Shown here: in pieces, positions 6,450 to 7,597 of the stretch | How the letters are laid out: each line of letters opens with the position of its first letter | Numbering within the stretch: the first letter of the stretch is position 1 | Notes under the pieces: generated by a model | Databases searched by the model: none | What the model was told of the DNA's origin: nothing | Seen by the model: only the letters and a program-made list of their open reading frames with translations | DNA from: DAMCZI01 sp032095175 | Lineage (GTDB): Bacteria; Bacillota; Clostridia; Clostridiales; Caloramatoraceae | Direction of reading: 5' to 3' | Assembly: GCA_032095175.1 (NCBI GenBank) | Contig: DAMCZI010000085.1 | Coordinates: 1-7,597 of the forward strand | Length of the DNA stretch: 7,597 bases | Position numbers and translations under genes: made by a program

Positions 6450-6450
6450 T
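6358..6450 (-). CDS. Possible 30-residue leader peptide upstream of the ABC-class ATPase
   Basis: An ATG at 6448-6450 opens a frame of 30 codons ending in TAG at 6358-6360. The peptide starts MTIKYRVIAIISDC and ends RLKKQVYF. It has an excellent ribosome binding site, GGGAGGTG (6457-6464), at 6 bases, the best-looking one in the window. A possible promoter lies at 6478-6506. About 20 bases after its stop the intrinsic terminator begins, and the ATPase gene follows. A short well-initiated ORF followed by a terminator is the arrangement of ribosome-controlled attenuation seen upstream of several antibiotic-response genes. Within the ORF, GTGTTTT (6404-6410 region) can pair with AAAACAC in the first arm of the terminator, which could form an antiterminator. 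I do not recognise the peptide. It could instead be an unrelated small protein. Confidence 0.5.
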   Translation of the reverse strand: MTIKYRVIAIISDCVLPAYDICRLKKQVYF

Positions 6451-6477
6451 ATTGTCCACCTCCCTTTCATAATTAGA

Positions 6478-6506
6478 TATATTGATTTCCTCACTTAGGA
6501 TATCAA
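6478..6506 (-). promoter_or_regulatory. Candidate promoter for the leader ORF and ATPase
   Basis: TTGATA (6501-6506) and AATATA (6478-6483) are separated by 17 bases on the minus strand. The -35 is good and the -10 is poor. It lies just after the GNAT stop, about 30 bases before the leader ATG. Confidence 0.35.
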
Positions 6507-6547
6507 CTATCTATAATAGCTACTAGATTTGCTACTAAGAAACGGTT

Positions 6548-7018
6548 CTATAAAGCCAATTTTGCTACCAATTCATCATATTCAATCTTACCTGTTTCTA
6601 CAAAACCCAAAGATGCGTAAAGTGTCTTTGCTACCACATTCTCTGGCTCATAAGAAAGAAAAACTACTGAAGCTTTTCCATGTGGAAAGGTTCTAATCAA
6701 TTCAAGTGCTTTTACCATAGCTTCCCTACCATAACCTTTTCCTTGATATCCTTTGTCAATCATCAATCTCCACACCCAATAAGAGGTTTCATCATAATCC
6801 TCATCTGCTTTATTGAATGATAGCATAATAAAGCCTACCATGACATCATTGTCATAAATGGCATAGGGCATGGGAATGCACTCATTATTTGTTAAAGCAA
6901 CATAAGCCTCTGCAAGACTGGATATATTACTTGCAACAAAACTTTTTTGTTCTTCATTGGGTTCTAGCTTAATACATTCCTCAAAATTATTAAATGTAAC
7001 TTTTCGTAATTCTATCAT
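6548..7018 (-). CDS. GNAT-family N-acetyltransferase (polyamine acetyltransferase-like)
   Basis: This 156-residue cytosolic protein is a single GNAT domain that transfers acetyl from acetyl-CoA to an amine. The acetyl-CoA loop is YQGKGYG (91-97), following the strand WRLMIDK. The C-terminal TLYASLGFVETG (132-143) carries the usual tyrosine (Y134) that acts as general acid in many family members. The N-terminal pattern VTFNNFEECIKLEPNEEQKS (7-26) and overall length resemble BltD/PaiA-like spermidine acetyltransferases of Bacillus, which is the best guess. Other small amines or drugs remain possible. AAGGAG at 7025-7030, 6 bases upstream, supports the start. It probably has its own promoter at 7095-7123. 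Transcription running past its stop would enter the leader region of the ATPase and meet the hairpin terminator there. Confidence 0.85.
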   Translation of the reverse strand: MIELRKVTFNNFEECIKLEPNEEQKSFVASNISSLAEAYVALTNNECIPMPYAIYDNDVMVGFIMLSFNKADEDYDETSYWVWRLMIDKGYQGKGYGREAMVKALELIRTFPHGKASVVFLSYEPENVVAKTLYASLGFVETGKIEYDELVAKLAL

Positions 7019-7082
7019 TATTATCTCCTTAAATGAAATATAATTTTTAATTCATTTCGGTTTTTTTTACTAATCTAAGTCA

Positions 7083-7103
7083 ACTTATAATAAAATTATA
7101 AGT
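7083..7103. promoter_or_regulatory. 21-bp palindrome overlapping the GNAT promoter
   Basis: ACTTATAAT (7083-7091) and ATTATAAGT (7095-7103) are perfect inverted repeats with a 3-base AAA centre. The right half contains the -10 box of the candidate GNAT promoter, so it could be an operator. AT-rich chance symmetry is possible. Confidence 0.35.
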
Positions 7104-7123
7104 ATGGGTTAGAAGTAAAGCAA
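7095..7123 (-). promoter_or_regulatory. Candidate promoter for the GNAT gene
   Basis: On the minus strand TTGCTT (7118-7123) is followed by 17 bases and a perfect TATAAT (7095-7100). The -35 matches only its TTG. The start would be about 70 bases before the ATG. Confidence 0.45.
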
Positions 7124-7505
7124 TTGAAAGAATAGCTATAAAAGTTTTTTCCAAAACAATCTATTCATTTTTATTATATTATAAGTAGCCTTTTCGTGGT
7201 GGAAGTAATCATAATACGATAAGCCAGGTTGTTTACTAAAATGTTCTTAATTACAGTTATCTATTTATCATCATTAGTATTTGAAATCCATTTATCCTTT
7301 TACTTGCAATAAGAGCAGAGGTTTTCTTTGTAGAACCTCACTTTTGGGGTTACCCCTACCTGCATTTTATATCAACACTACCTGGAGTATCTATATAAGA
7401 AAAACTGAGAAAAATGAACATAATTGAAGATATACTCGTTTAATTTCAATTAGATTAATAAATTGCACCTATCTATACAAGCTCTTAGTGGTATTATAAA
7501 TAAGT
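7124..7505. other. Intergenic region upstream of the rRNA-type promoter
   Basis: About 380 bases of AT-rich DNA without a supported gene. Apart from a compact structured segment at 7315-7363, nothing recognisable was found. A minus-strand frame at 7300-7365 (21 codons, containing LCSYC) has no ribosome binding site. In the same frame it continues after its stop for 12 further codons, so it may be a worn coding remnant. Confidence 0.4.
7315..7363. other. Compact multi-hairpin segment
   Basis: GAGGTT (7318-7323) pairs with AACCTC (7334-7339), and GGGG (7346-7349) pairs with CCCC (7353-7356). The outer GCA/TGC (7315-7317, 7361-7363) could close both into a three-way shape. It is conspicuously G+C-rich for this region. 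Function unknown, strand unknown. Confidence 0.35.
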
Positions 7506-7520
7506 CGCCGCGATGCGGTG
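7506..7520 (+). other. GC-rich mini-hairpin upstream of the rRNA promoter
   Basis: CGCCGC (7506-7511) pairs with GCGGTG (7515-7520) with one G-T wobble and a 3-base loop, about 24 bases before the -35 box. It may be the end of an upstream transcript or a regulatory site; no U-tract follows. Confidence 0.3.
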
Positions 7521-7543
7521 ATAAAAACAACTTAAAAAAGTTG

Positions 7544-7572
7544 TTGACAGTAAAGAGATGACGTGATAAACT
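7544..7572 (+). promoter_or_regulatory. Strong plus-strand promoter, probably of an rRNA operon
   Basis: A perfect TTGACA (7544-7549), a 17-base spacer and TAAACT (7567-7572) form the promoter. It is preceded by ACAACTT and AAGTTGT, an inverted repeat (7527-7533, 7538-7544). The following GTAAGCTGTCTCGAGAGAG resembles the leader in front of 16S rRNA genes in Clostridia as I recall it. The 16S gene itself would lie beyond the window, so the rRNA link is an inference. Confidence 0.65.
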
Positions 7573-7597
7573 GAGTAAGCTGTCTCGAGAGAGAACA

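Noticed and set aside
1..7597. CRISPR array, toxin-antitoxin pair, prophage or defence cluster
   Set aside because: No regularly spaced repeats, no paired small toxin and antitoxin genes, and no integrase, nuclease or helicase genes were found.

Overview
This is an AT-rich window (roughly one third G+C by eye). It has Gram-positive style ribosome binding sites (AAGGAG, GGAGGT), sigma-A-like promoters and intrinsic terminators, which points to a Firmicute, most likely a member of the Clostridia. The rRNA-type promoter at the right edge (TTGACA, 17-base spacer, then a leader with GCTGTCTCGAGAGAG) reminds me of Lachnospiraceae-type rRNA operons. That placement is an inference from memory of the group, not a database match.

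Layout: the left edge is the last 16 bases of a plus-strand tRNA with encoded CCA, followed by a strong hairpin terminator. The right edge is a plus-strand promoter that probably drives an rRNA operon just outside the window. All seven full-length protein genes between them lie on the minus strand. In plus-strand order they are a RidA-like protein (130-486), an HD-domain phosphohydrolase of the YfbR/HDDC2 type (593-1156), a DinB-like four-helix protein (1250-1897), a Vat/CatB left-handed beta-helix acetyltransferase (2208-2843), an ANT(6)-type aminoglycoside nucleotidyltransferase homologue (2942-3814), a COG3044-type 'ATPase of the ABC class' (4451-6229) and a GNAT acetyltransferase (6548-7018). 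Most genes have their own Shine-Dalgarno and sizeable upstream gaps, several with promoter or hairpin signals. The region therefore looks like a row of single-gene accessory units between stable-RNA genes rather than one operon. Three of the enzymes (Vat/CatB, ANT(6), GNAT) belong to families that modify antibiotics or polyamines, so a stress or resistance island is a fair reading.

The non-coding DNA holds the most unusual material. A 157-bp, almost fully self-complementary element (4026-4182) has 26-bp terminal inverted repeats and a TTA repeat on both sides, so it looks like a MITE. Upstream of the ABC-class ATPase there is a short ORF with a very good Shine-Dalgarno (6358-6450), then an intrinsic terminator, then a 12-base segment that can pair with the start of the short ORF. 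This is the architecture of translation-coupled attenuation. A 14-bp-stem hairpin sits just before the ribosome binding site of the Vat/CatB gene. A palindrome overlaps the putative GNAT promoter.

For four genes the longest open frame overstates the N terminus. The Shine-Dalgarno position argues for an internal ATG in the HD, DinB-like, ANT(6) and ATPase genes, and the coordinates given use those starts.
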